Positions 11,300 through 24,151 of a DNA stretch of 64,000 nt are shown piece after piece. Under the pieces are notes generated by a model. It saw only the letters and a program-made list of their open reading frames with translations, had not been told where the DNA came from and made no database searches. The first letter of the stretch is position 1; each line of letters begins with the position of its first letter. The position numbers and the translations under genes were made by a program. Location of the stretch: assembly GCF_026914265.1 (NCBI RefSeq), contig NC_069125.1, positions 851,556-915,555 on the forward strand. The letters run 5' to 3'. The DNA comes from Mya arenaria. Lineage: Eukaryota > Mollusca > Bivalvia > Myida > Myidae.

Positions 11300-13680
11300 A
11301 ACGTCTAAACGGATTTGTGCAAAAACCGGGGGTGTTTTGAAAAAATATTGAAATTGTATTAAGCGAAGTATTTTATGGTTGAAATTGATCATAAAGGTTT
11401 ATATTCATATTTTACCATGTAAGTGAAAAGTTATATTGCACAAAACAAGCATTTGATGCATTAAAACACATTTTTTACCTTTCCAATAAAACGAAAGTTG
11501 ACTGACACAGACAACAATTATGCCAAGCGGAACAACTCGACCCAATCGTAATAACTCGGCCACCTCCGACAAGCTTCGAGATAGACCTCGTAAATACAAT
11601 CGTTACAACTCGGCCATGGCCGAAATGTTCCGATTGTTTTAAAATTGTACCCTGAAGCCTTGCATGTGTCCTTCATGTATATATCGTTATGTTTTGACAG
11701 AATGAAATGAAGAAAACCCGTCAAACCCATAATTATTCGTTGGATATTTATTTTTTGTGTACGGAACTAATATAAAATAGCATTATCTGGTAATATTTCT
11801 TGTTTTTATCACAATTTATAGACGCAATATGCTTTAACCCGGAATCCCGATCGGAATAACTACCCACTTTTCGTACAAAACAATTTGTACGTGAAGGATT
11901 TGCCATATCAAAAATCGTAAAAAAAATCCGTCAACGTACAATTATTTGGACTAGACATAGCTTAGATCATTAATTAGAAGTATGAATAGTAACTCCAAAT
12001 AAAACCTGATCAGAGACTGACGAGTGTCATAGAAAAACAATTTTTAAAAATATTTTTCAATGATCGCGAGTGAAATATAATACGATCTTACACTGAAATA
12101 AATTTTCTGTTTCTTTCATGCTTGTTTTCGGAGTTTTTTAGTATTTTAATTTATTTTCTAAATTACCCACTTTTCTGAAAAGGGTGTTTTTACGCCGTAA
12201 CCATAGGGACGCCCCTCAGGCAAATTCTATATTTATTATAGCAGATGACGTAGCTGTTAATTTTGTATTTCCGGTTTGTTGAGAAAAAGTTCTCTGATAT
12301 TCTATTTAACAGTTAATTATTCGCTCGTTTTTTAGTGCAAAGATTTTATGAATGGTAATCAATGAAGTTTTATTAGTGCATCTATGTTCCAAAAAATAAC
12401 GTAAACACTTTTATTTTAAGCGGGGCATGAATACATAATCAAATTTCTACTTACTACGCAGCCATTTATTGAATGGAAATTTGAAAGGTCGAATGTGTTA
12501 GCAAAACAATTGCGGATAATCATTAGATATTAAACATTTTTTCTTAGTTTTAGAGTGTGTTTAATGATACATAGATATTCAGTTATCTTATTGTCAGAGC
12601 CAGTCTGTTTTGCTTGAAGACTTGTCGATTTCCAGGTAATGATTAGGACCACGATAGTTTGTTGACAAATTGTGAGGCGTGGTTGGGGTAAAAAATATAT
12701 CATTAAATCTGTAAATTGTTGTGTGAGTTTTCCGGAAAGTTCGTATTACGCATTACAACAACAAACAGTTCAAAATACAATTGAACGATGATATAACATT
12801 CTATTTATGCTCGAACAGTTGTTTTTGTCTGTAATTGTTTGGTATGAAAGCAAATGTTCGAATATTCACCTTCAAGATCAAGAAAACGTTTGAAAAATGG
12901 GATAACAATTTTTCTAATGAACGGGAAGTTGTTAATTTCCAAATATATCTTTATTTAACATTATGTAACATTTCTTTCAATTTTAAATATTTTATTTGCC
13001 AACATTTTCTTGTTCTAAGTAAAGTGTTCTGTTTTGATCAAGGGGAAGTAACTACAAGGGATCTAAAAGTAGTTCTGCAAGTTGATATTTTCACTCCTTA
13101 TTTTGCAGTGAAAATATCAAAGTGATATTTCACTGTTGTTATTTCACCGATAAAACACCATATTTCATCGAAAAACATGATAGAAATACTGTCTCTCAAA
13201 GTGGTGGGTTCATAATTTAAAAGCACCTTTTTAATGGGACTGTTTTCATCACATTTATTATAACTAGAAAAACTACAACTTGTTTTTTAATTACATTTCA
13301 TTTTTGATTTGATAAATAAACAATAATTTTGAAAAATTAACGCAATTTTAGTCTTGACGGAAAGAACCTGACAGTAAAGTCAAGTCATGTATACTTTATT
13401 CAATCTTGGTCCGACCTTTTCTAATACTTAAGCTACATGAGTATTATCTTCTTGAGTTATGCAAAGCGTACTTTCTACAATCCTAACTATTATTACAATC
13501 AATTGAACTAATTGGCCTTTGTGAAACGCCACACATCCGCCATGTTAATACGTTGTCTCAAAATGTTTTACGCCAAATGTCTGATAAAAACCTTCAAGAA
13601 TGTCTTGGCTACACACATGATATAAAGGTTTATTCAGGCATTGTCTTCATGCCGGTCAACTAAACTTATTAGAAATCAAT
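11300..13680. other. Non-coding stretch, no gene seen
   Basis: It contains a perfect 13-bp hairpin (TGATATTTTCACT at 13083-13095 with its complement at 13107-13119) and a short run with repeated ACTCGGCC motifs at 11530-11625. Open frames here have no family similarity I can recognise and no supporting splice context. Confidence 0.5.
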
Positions 13681-14532
13681 ACGTGAGATGAAGGCGCGGT
13701 TAACGAACAGCGCTGTTAAAAATTAGCGGTCACGTTTCTTCTTAATTGTTTTTCATCCTGTTCGCATATATACCCCTCTTAATAGATAAAACTGTCTGGT
13801 ATTCGGAATTCCGTATTAATCTTAAGGAGAAGTATAAAAATTGACGTTGTTGATGCGCCATGGTATTTAAAGACTAAATACTAAAGCTTCTCTCTTTATC
13901 AGAGAAGCTGAAAACGTTTCTCTGGCAAAAACAACAATCATTGAAAGCAATTGACTGAATATAAAGAGTGGAGAACGTAAAAATAGTCAATTGTTTAGAG
14001 CGAAATTTGTCATCTGGCTGTTTTTTGCAAACATCCACAAACAGTGCTAACCAGTGAGAACAAAAGGTGTTTATGAAAGAGTGGACAGGGTAAAGTTGAA
14101 CACATTTTGAATATGCCAGGGCTTATGTTGAAAATGCACTATGACTTATTAATTGCAATGATTATCTGCAAAGCATTATCCAGTGTGAGTGGATGACTTG
14201 AATGACGCCACAAAACACAATGGTGGTCGTATAATCCATTTTTGTTTGATATTCAATGCGGTCATTAAACAAATCTGTGAATATGCTTTGTAAATTTATT
14301 AATTAATCGTACATAATAAATCACATTAAAACGCAATAAATCACAAAGAAATGCTATTAACTACAGTTGAAACACTAAGTACAGTGGAACAAATGCACAT
14401 TAGTGTATGTATATCCATTGAAATATTCTGCAAAGACTTGATAAACACAGGTAAATATGGATTTTTGTTCAAGAGCAAAATTGTGACGTGAAGTTTTATC
14501 AGGTTTCGTTTTGCTTAAGTAAAAATGGATTG

Positions 14533-14600
14533 GCTTTAATTGGTCACGATATCCCAAATGCCTGTAGAATTGTTTTACCTAACACTCGCGTTTCATTTAG
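14533..14600 (-). pseudogene. FABP last-exon relic (unit D')
   Basis: The minus strand ends GGGATATCGTGACCAATTAA, as in the intact exon 4 and its 3' UTR, but the coding part is degraded and no acceptor is left. It parallels the relic at 903-965. Confidence 0.6.
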
Positions 14601-15764
14601 AAAAAAAACCCCAACTCTACAAACAATTTACAGCACAGTAAACATAGAGAAATCCAGGAGAGAAAAATCTGCCAATGTTATATATCTTAAGCCATTATCG
14701 TTGTAATAAACAGCTCACTCCGTAAAATGATGAACTCGACCGTAAATCATTACTATAGGATTTCACACAGGTTGATTCCCCATGTTTTACAGGTCTTTGA
14801 CGTTCCATTTCAATTGTCTTTCTGTATATGTAGAACGTTTTGACATGCAGAGAGAATGCAATATTAGATAGAAATACGAAGATTAAGCAGAACTTAACAT
14901 GGGCTGTTATTCAATCTATAGATTCTTACGATATTGAATGATGTTGATGGTGGTATTAATAACAGTGCAGGTTACGTTGTCGTAACAAACAAGAAGATTG
15001 TTGAAGCGCTGGTTAACTAGTCTTTGCAGTAAACATCAAATAAACAAAACAAATATATTAATTGAACTATATCATTTAAACTTATTCGCTTTCATCCAGA
15101 TTTTTCAGATCATCCCATAAACAGACTAAATAGAATTGTACATATTGCATTAATAAGGGAATTAGTACATAGATGTGACGTCATACTATTCGTGAAGTTA
15201 TTGAAATAATGATATAAAAAGAACATACCCGCAACAAACAAACATACGCACGCACATGAAATATTACGTCTACATATGTGCAGTATGTTTTTATAACGCT
15301 TAATGTTTGTTTGCTTGTGTTTTGATTCTCATCATTTTAATTGACGAAGCATTGTTCAGTACATATGATAATATTTAATTATACATGAGTAAATGTAATT
15401 CAAAGGTTGGTTGTTTTTCGCATTGCTAATAATGGAATTTCAGTTATATTTTTTATGACGTGTATCAATTTTTATTTTGAGTTCTTACCGTCTACTACAG
15501 GTACAAACGTTCCCTTCAGCTAATACAGTGTGTATCATTTAGTTCAAGTCTCTTAGGCTTCCCATTGCCTATTTTTCTACAAAAATCTAGAATGGCAATA
15601 CATCATACTCAAAAAGCATTTATTTCGTTGGAGTTCTTAAGAAGCCGCTGTCGTTCCTATAGGTATCTTATATATTTTTTCATCCAATGCTACAATTTAA
15701 AAATACAAAACATCAGTTCTTCTTAACTGCTTCTTTTAAGTGGTTAATAGAAAAATAAAGGCCT

Positions 15765-16125
15765 CTTCACACGTGCGATTTACGATTCGTCCTGAACGTT
15801 TATTAATTGCAAGGCACTCCAAAACGGTTTCCAGAACAAAATATAGTATTTTTGAGAGGCATAACAAACGGGTTTCCACTAATAAACTAATTAAGCGAAG
15901 AATAAAGCAGAAATGTTTTACAGCATGGATCATAATACTAATCGATATACGGTATATTAAGTTCTATTGAGGAATACAAACTCATTGTCGGTGAAATATG
16001 TTTCCAAACTCATATTCTTCTTCTTCTCGGCTGCCAAGGGAATATATTTTATAGGTTAGCAATTAGTGTCATCATTGGATTCAGCAAACCTGCTTCAATT
16101 AGGTTAGGATATTGATTAGATGTAT
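15765..16125. repeat. Four-copy FABP-intron block, copy 3
   Basis: This is the close partner of 2370-2720 within the block duplication and is more distantly similar to 20705-21064. No exon was found beside it; the exon 3 relic seen in copy A is deleted here near 15190. Confidence 0.75.
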
Positions 16126-17616
16126 GAAAAGTAACATCTGAAATAGCATATCTGAATTGTTCTTACATCTCGTTTTGCCATGAATGCCTTTTCAGCACGC
16201 AAAAATAACAATCCGGTGAAATTTCTAAGCAGTAGTTTGGATAGTGAATGGACAAGTCGAAATGACGGAATGGAAATGAATGGGAAAATAACAAGAAACG
16301 ATAGAGAGAAGGCATGAAAGGCATAAAACGACTTATTGGGTGGGATCAAGTACTCGGTTACTGGTTTAAAGTCCCAGTTAACACCCGTGTTTCTGACCGT
16401 TCCTAGGCGACTTCTATCTTTGCTTTTTTGTGGCGTTGTGTCTTTTAGAGTTTTACCTTGTTCCTCTAAACAGAGTATTCCCCGTTAAATGATTGGAGAC
16501 TGGATTTGTACCTGTAGTTTTCATTATTATATTATTTTTAAACCAGATAGAAATAAATGAACAAAGAGTTAAATGTCACGATAAAAGACGACATACAAAT
16601 GCGAGGATTTAGTTTGACTTCCATACATGCCATAAATCTACAGGTTCACACAGTCAGGCACTGTCTGCATGTCTGTCAATTAAATAAATTAGCAACCAAT
16701 AATTCTTCTGAGGGCTATAGGTACTGGTTTATTACTGAACTAATTTGTTCAAATAAGCAGTCATGTTTCTCCTAAATTCTCCGTCATGTTGTTTTATATC
16801 AGCGTGCAAATATACCTCTGTAAAAAGATAAAATCATTTTTTTTTATTTCTTAATTTTCTATAGAGCACTATCAGATTTCAACATTGTTAGCGCAAAAAG
16901 TTTAATGGTATGTTTTTTTTTTATTTTTTACTAAACATTTAAGTTCATTTTACTTTTGTTCTTTGGCAAATAAAAAATGATAAACGATTATATTGTAGAA
17001 GCGCCTCGAGGTGGCGCAAACATGTTTGATACACAGTCTATAAAGGTCAATACCACTCTGTCGAACTAAAATGTAAGGACCATAAACAAGACTTGAAATG
17101 AAAAGTGAACAAAATGAATATTTTCAAACAAGGACAATTCTAGAGCCATGCCTGCAAAGTGAAATGCGCGATCAGGATAGTTTACGCAAATGGTCAAGGT
17201 ATAAAGCCAAACTCAATGCAAAGAAGTAAGGTAGCTATTAAACCAAACGCTCAAAGAAAAAGAACAGACTACGTAAAAACTGAAAGTGAACGATGGCTGG
17301 TTATCGATCATGCCTTGCAAATCATTGTAATTAGTGAATACAAATGTATAGACAAAACATGAAAGTATGATGACATCAAACGCATGTTTGATCACGTGGG
17401 TCCAATTTGTTAGCTATTCCATCGGGTCTTAAAATGATTCTGGCTTGTGGTCATCAAACCGAGCAAGTTCTTTACCGGCTTCTCTGATTCCCAATAAACA
17501 AAAAGACAACTCTCTCTTTCAAACGAGAGTGGCTTAGCATAAGTTGGTACAAATTATTCACAGTTGATGTAAGATAAATATAGTCTTAACTAAATTAAAT
17601 ATTATGTTTTTGTAAT

Positions 17617-17622
17617 TTTATT
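17617..17622 (-). terminator. Polyadenylation signal of FABP copy B
   Basis: AATAAA on the minus strand, about 300 bases past the stop at 17924, is conserved at the same place in copy A (4180-4175). Confidence 0.7.
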
Positions 17623-17923
17623 GGTTTAGCTTACAATAATAATTACATTAAAACATAGTGCATAACAAAGCATTGCTAACAAAAACAGTTAAAGCACTGA
17701 ACACAGTATAAAAAATAGCACATTAATGTATCTAAAGCCTTTGTAGTTTGATCATCCAGACACATTCAATATTGGTTCAAAAGCATTGTGATGCATTTGG
17801 CAGCTTTATATAATTGTTACGTTGTGTTGAATCAGGTATTGGTTCTCTAAGAACTGTTTTAATAAGGTATTTAAATACCGACAGGCCGTCAAAGTTATTT
17901 AAATAAGGAATGGCTTTAATTGG

Positions 17924-20900
17924 TCACGATTTCACAAATGTCCGTATACAAGTCTGCCCGCCTCCAGTCAGGGTCTGAAAGAGAAACAGAAATAAGTCAA
18001 AAACATTTTTTTTTCATTTTATTTTTTTAACTGCCGAAAATTAGGCGAATTTCCATCTTGATAATTCTTGAAGTTAAAAGCCAGTAGTGTGTTATCAGAA
18101 TTGTGTCATACTTTATCGTAATGACTCGATAGGCAGTGTTTATTAGGCGGCGAGAAATGCAACAATTACAGTTACACTGATATGCTATAAGGTGTAAGAA
18201 ATGTTTACAGCAATGCAATGTTGAGTTGCAAGATTCGTACGAAAGGTTTCTCGACGACGAATTTAGCATTCTGGATAACCTTCCCTGACATGCGAGCAAT
18301 GACATTAGTTTTACTTCATAAATACGACGTCATGGCGACATATCTTCGACTTCCCTAAAGATATAAAGCTTATTTTAAACCGCAGCTCGTAGCAAACGTC
18401 TTGCTAGATAGTGACGATTCGGTAAGATAGTTTATTCGATGTGACTAATATATATGGAAAATATGTGATCATAATTAAGCGTTATAATCAACTATAATAA
18501 ATTAACAAAGTAGTTTACGAAAATCTACGTTGACCTCTACTTGTGTTTAAATATCAAATCACGAATATCGTTTAAAAGTCATACAGTCACTCCAAACTAA
18601 TAAAGACGTTTTACAAAATCATATTGTGAATCAGTTGCGTTTAACCCCCCCCCCCCTACGTTACCATATAAACCTAGTCTACAAACACACTAAAATTTTG
18701 AATCATACACTACTATCGCTGTATTGTACCGTTCGATCTGGAGAGCGATAACTTCGAGCGTAAATCATTATAACATAAGAACGTACTGATTGAGCATGCT
18801 TTCGAGTATGTTAAGAGCGTTTGACATGCAGAGAGAATGTGACTTTTGATTGAAATCAGATTATAAATGACTTATCACACACTTTAATTTAATCTATATA
18901 ATCTTCTCATGTTGAGGGTGCGATGAATAATATTGCAACTTATAGTTTTGTATAAAAAAACAGTAAACGTTGATACGGAATTGGAGCCTTCTGAACAGTC
19001 TAAATAGATAATTGATCGCAATAAGAACACTTCTGCTTCCATTCGATGATGAACGCCAGATTTTAACATCAAAATAAACATTAAGTTAATGTTTGGCATT
19101 CCATTCATATTAACTCCTGTGACATGCTAATGAAATAAATGTGACGTCATACCATGGTTAGCGTGCCCCCAGACCCCTGGCGCACGTGTTGACACTCAAA
19201 ACCATCTCCGGACTGCTTCTCTACCAGTTTGTCTCCGTCAACAGAAAACACAACCTATAATATTTCAAATAATTGCTAAACACCCCGATTGTAATCTAAA
19301 ATACAAACAAAGGCGTTTGTTATCTACAATAATAACCTGTAAAAATATAAATATTTTGTGCTGAATCTGATATTTGGCTTAAAAATATAAATTATTGCTC
19401 TTTCTATGTATTTATGGAGAAACAAAACTTATAAGGTCTCTAAAATGTCCATGGTAAGTCTAATTTATTTAATACTTTAAATGCTATCAATCTTGTTTTT
19501 GTTTTTGTTTTTAAACACCTACAACAAATACATATGTTGTCTTTAGTTAATACAAAATGTGGCACTGCTATGTTGCCCTCATGGCCAAACAAACCACTAC
19601 AAGGAATATGTTAGTTCATACTTTCACTTTTCGTCCATCAAGCGTGATTGAGTCAATGGCCTGTCCTAGCTTGAAGGTCAGAGACTTTGCGCCCATTACG
19701 GTTGAAGACGTCATCGTCCACGTATCACCGTCCGCCGTGAACTCCTGGGTCATTCCGGAGCCGTCGGACAGATACTTGTGAGCGTCCGCCCGTTTATCGT
19801 CACTAACACCTAAAGAGAAAGCATGGAGAATAACACCGTTGTAATTAAATGCCATATATGTAATAAGTTGCTATCCCACATCTCTCCAACAGATACGTGT
19901 GGATGTGCGCTCGCTTATCGCCTAATTCACCTAAAGGGAACACAGGACATCTGAAATATTATATGTTAATATGATGCTTGTCTAGTTGGTTTTCCACGAT
20001 CGCTCCAACAGATACTTTAATATTGGCGCAAGGTCGCCTACACGCCTTAAGCGGAAAGCAAAGGAAATAATACGTGAAGAATATTGTTTCATGATTTTTG
20101 ATATATTGCTTGAGTGGTAAATGGAGGTCATCCTCGATCAGAAACATGAGGGGCTGGTGGAAAAGGAATTACATTTGGAAATTTGATCATCAGTTTACCA
20201 AAACTTGGGTATGATGGTGTTTTTATCGTTAAAATGCCACGTTCTGAGCGTCGACTTGCCAATCCTGCCGTCTTATGCACCCTGAACGAAACGCAGCAAA
20301 TTAAAATCCTGAAATCACGTTTTTGTGTTGGGTCGCTCACGTTTCATGTGAAAAACCTAAAGCATATTGAAATGTACCGTATATTTTTGATAATGCATTG
20401 CATGTGTGCGTTATCAAATTTTGACACACATGTCTAAGAATGGACAGCTGCGGACAGAATATCGCTAATGAAGACAATATAATAGTTTAATAAAACTTTA
20501 TTGACTATTTCCTGTACAATTGTAATACATTATACTCTAAAGTATTAATTTTGTTTGCGTTTATATAAAAAACAATCTATTTAAGATACTTGAAGAAATA
20601 ATTTGTCGTATTTGCACCTCATATGTGTTTATCATTCAATGCTGCAACAAATCTCTAGACTGTCCCTCTAAAACGAATTCACGATACAATGTAAGTGTCT
20701 CCAAAAATAACTGCTTCGCAGGTGCGATTTACGACTCTGAACGTTTATAAATTCCAATGCACTCCCAAACAGTTTACAGATTAAAAATATGTATTTGTTA
20801 GAGAAAAGCCTAAGAAATGGACTTCCACTAAAAATATATGCGAAGAATAAAGCAGAAATGTTTCACAAAAATGGATCATGATGCTAAACAATTAAGGTGT

Positions 20901-23120
20901 ATCAAGTTTAATTGAGAAATATAAACTCAGCGTCTGGGGAATATGTTTCCAAACTCAAATTCTTCGTCTTCTCGGTTGCCAAGGGAATCGTTTCCTTGAT
21001 TAGCAATTAGTATCATTCTTGGTTTTAGTAACCAGTTTCAATTAGCTTCGGTTATTGAGTAGATGAAAAAATGATAACTCCAGAAATGCCTTATCGAAAT
21101 TATTATTTTTTTATTGCCAAGAATGCCTATTCAGTTCGCAACAAGAGTTTTAGTTTACACTGATTTATTTTAGCTCGAGCACGAATACAACTGAATGCTG
21201 ATATGATATAAATCAATTCCGAGTCCATAAACAGGGCAGACATCAGTTCTTTTGGAGGGGCCATGAAACCGACATCTCCAATACCACTAGACCTCATTAA
21301 TCATCTTAAAGCGCATTACAATACGGTTTAAGATCTAACCCGACAGTGATGACAACATGAAAGACTGATAAGGAATCAAATGGAATGGGCAAAAGAACAA
21401 GAGCGAATCAACCGACAAGACAAGATAAGAAGAGCGGAAGCATACGAAGAACGTACGAATAAAGACGCCAGGCAGAAGTAGGAAGGTAGAACACGAAATG
21501 TTACACTGCTAGCGAATGGAAATGCTCGTCCGTTTTTCTTTAAATCTTTACATTTAATTTTTCCAAAATGATTAAAGGTGGTGCACATATGCCTTTTTTC
21601 AAAATTTGTTTCTGGTGAATAGCGTTCTGGCAAATGTGTTTAACGATTCTCGAGTTATGGTCTAAGCGACTAAGAAATTGGCACGCCGTCTACGACTAAG
21701 CTATGTCAAAATGATAAGGCTGAGATTAAACCTTTGAAAGCACCAACAAAATGGGACCTTCAATCAGATTCCATCCAGACATGCTCATTTCCCAATTTAT
21801 GTATAAGCTTGTTTTATTCATTTTTAAGGGACACAAAATAGGTCGATGCATTTTTTTAATTTAATGCATTATCATGTTTTATCATTTGACTTAGATGATA
21901 AAAACCAAAATAAAGCATATGATTAGGTACAAATAGTATAATTTAAGCCTTTATAAATGGATTTTGTAATTAGTAGCTACGTGGTCACAAATTCCCCACT
22001 TCTCCAAGCACCAACATATCGCTAATATTCTAATCTGTTCCTTAATCTTATGCATTTTTTGTTCGTTTTGATGTCATTAATGTCAAATGATTTAAACACG
22101 AAAATGCAGTTAAAACATGCCTCAACCTTTATTGTTCTCCTTTAAAATGGAATCAGTAATATAAACTTCATACTCAGCCAAATCATTATGAAGAACATTT
22201 ATATTAATTAGCAGTATTACAGTAATGACAAGCGAGCTTCTATGACCATTATTTCAGCTGTCAATGCCCTTACGGTTGTGCTAATGTACTTCCCACACGC
22301 GTATAATGGTCTGTCACTAGGCGTAATCACTTGTTCATATATTTTTTATTTATTATGGGTCCTAATGGAAATATATAAACGATGTTGCATACATGTATTA
22401 ATGATTTTATATCATATAAAGCTAATGGGTTATTGAATCGAAACTGGGTACTTTTACATTTTGATGACCAAGCAATAGCATGCAGTCAGTATTTCAAGAA
22501 TTGCAGCAAATATGCTTTCTGAGGTTTGGCAGGAATGTGGCATTGGCTCTGCAGTTTATTACACATAGGCGTGTTAGCTAGGTTCATGATATTTTTTCAC
22601 TTTTTTAAAGTAATTTCGATATGAGTGGAGCGAAGGCTCGTGAGTAAAACTTAGCACACATTCACTAAGTAGCTGAGTAGAAAAAGAGTGTTTTACTACC
22701 AATATCAATCATATGAAACATTCTGAAGAAGAAAAAATATATATTGCTTTATTTTGGAAAAAAATATAAAATTTGTCATTATACGCAAGCTTGAAAACAA
22801 GATTATATTAGTTATAAAAAATAAAGTATTTGATTAATTCTGAAAATACTGACTGTACGTATTTACATGTAATGCACATATTTGTTTTTCAAAATTCATA
22901 GTAAAAGTCAGGTATTGACCGAGATTGACGGTGACTACTTTAAGCTCATGACATTAGTGAAGCTGTTTGTGAACAAGACAATAAACACAACAACAACCGC
23001 ATCATTAATGTCAAGTAGCGAGTCAAAAAGATCGTTAACATCATACTTACCTATTGCCTTCATATATTCTTCAAAGTTTTCCGATTTTTCTATCTTCCAT
23101 TTTCCAACAACGCTCACCAT
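17924..23120 (-). CDS. Fatty-acid-binding protein (FABP/iLBP family), four exons, intact
   Basis: Exons on the minus strand: 23120-23051 (70 nt), 19809-19622 (188), 19254-19153 (102) and 17974-17924 (51). The sum is 411 nt, or 136 residues plus stop. Phases agree at all joints, and the 102/51-nt last exons match the classic FABP gene layout. Residues 6-22 (GKWKIEKSENFEEYMKA) fit the family signature. Later landmarks are GDTWTM and FKLGQAIDSITLDGRKVK. Arg111 and Arg131 match the arginines that hold the fatty-acid carboxylate, while the usual partner Tyr is Phe133. FABPs are cytosolic ten-strand barrels that carry fatty acids or related lipids; the ligand here is unknown. Sites are good: donors GTAAGT, GTATGA and GTATGA; acceptors CTCTTTAG, TATTATAG and CTTTCAG. 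The start is the only ATG before the signature and has a TATA box upstream. Confidence 0.92.
19879..20060 (-). pseudogene. Two tandem relics of the FABP exon 2 start
   Basis: The intron 1 end and exon 2 beginning (19758-19820) are repeated twice upstream at about 120-base spacing. The nearer relic (19879-19942) keeps an acceptor (CCCTTTAG) and reads GELGDKRAHIHTYL against GVSDDKRADAHKYL in the real exon. The farther one (about 20000-20060) is more decayed. Neither has a usable donor. Confidence 0.7.
20150..20345. other. Unidentified segment in FABP intron 1
   Basis: This stretch is less AT-rich than its surroundings and open in several frames (70 codons minus, 84 plus). I see no family similarity, no inverted ends and no second copy in the window. 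Confidence 0.3.
20705..21064. repeat. Four-copy FABP-intron block, copy within the intact gene
   Basis: It lies in intron 1 of the intact FABP gene. Its right part (20977-21064, GCCAAGGGAATCGTTTCC onward) is the point where alignment with copy A resumes (5376) after the deletion. Confidence 0.75.
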
Positions 23121-23306
23121 TCTTTTAGATAAATGAAAAAGAAATCTTAAATACTAAAACATACACCTTTTTGTAATAAAATAATTTAAACACGTGTGCT
23201 TCAGAAAAACCTCCCGGCAAAATGTAGACCAGAAAATAATTCGGTAAAAGCGCAAGGCAGAGTCTAGAACGCTATCCTCTCTATCTCCACAAGCCGAATG
23301 TTCAGA

Positions 23307-23366
23307 TATTTATACTGGAAGAGGCGTCTGGTATTTGAGGAATACCTTAGCGCTGTCATGACCAAT
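23307..23366 (-). promoter_or_regulatory. FABP core promoter: TATA box and CCAAT box
   Basis: TATAAATA (minus strand, 23314-23307) lies about 190 bases upstream of the ATG. GACCAATAC on plus (inverted CCAAT, around 23362) lies about 50 bases further upstream. Both elements, their spacing and the sequence between them are kept in copy A (8318-8377). Confidence 0.65.
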
Positions 23367-23615
23367 ACTCGGGGAATATGTATTAATCATTCGTGAATTT
23401 ACCATTAACAGTGTTGACAGGCAGGAGTATGTACCTTAATTTTTTAATTAGTGTTCGAGAGATGTAACATAAACATTAACAAACAACGCACTCTTCAGAG
23501 GTCATATCTTCCCTTTTTCTTTTTGAACTAATAGCAGATAATGAGAGGAATCTAAAACATGATTCTGACAGCATGAACATTAATCCACAAGGAAGTGAGT
23601 TAATATTTTATAATT

Positions 23616-23633
23616 ATGATGATAATGATGATG

Positions 23634-23697
<64 letters not shown>

Positions 23698-23750
23698 TAA
23701 AAGTTAAAATTATAAAAATAATAAAACTAATAATAATAATAATAATGATG

Positions 23751-23822
<72 letters not shown>

Positions 23823-23916
23823 GTGAAAATAATAAAACTAATTAAACTTATAATAATAGTAATAATAATAATTAATAATAATAATGATAAAAAATAATAA
23901 TAATATAATTTATAAA

Positions 23917-23958
<42 letters not shown>

Positions 23959-24010
23959 TATTATTATTAATAATAATAATAATAAATAATAATAATTATA
24001 ATAAAAATTA

Positions 24011-24041
<31 letters not shown>

Positions 24042-24104
24042 AAGAAGAAGAAGAAGATGAAGAAGAAGAAGAAGAAGAAGAAGAAGAAGAAGAAGAAGAA
24101 GAAG

Positions 24105-24151
<47 letters not shown>
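23616..24151. repeat. Composite trinucleotide microsatellite (AAT, AAG, ATC)
   Basis: A long interrupted AAT/ATG run (about 23616-24010) is followed by about 31 AAG units with one interruption near 24057 (24012-24105), then about 15 ATC units (24106-24151). The parallel place in copy A (8620-8740) is only a short AT-rich tract. It lies about 300-840 bases upstream of the FABP TATA box. The 93-codon Ile-rich frame and its mirror are products of the repeat. Confidence 0.95.
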
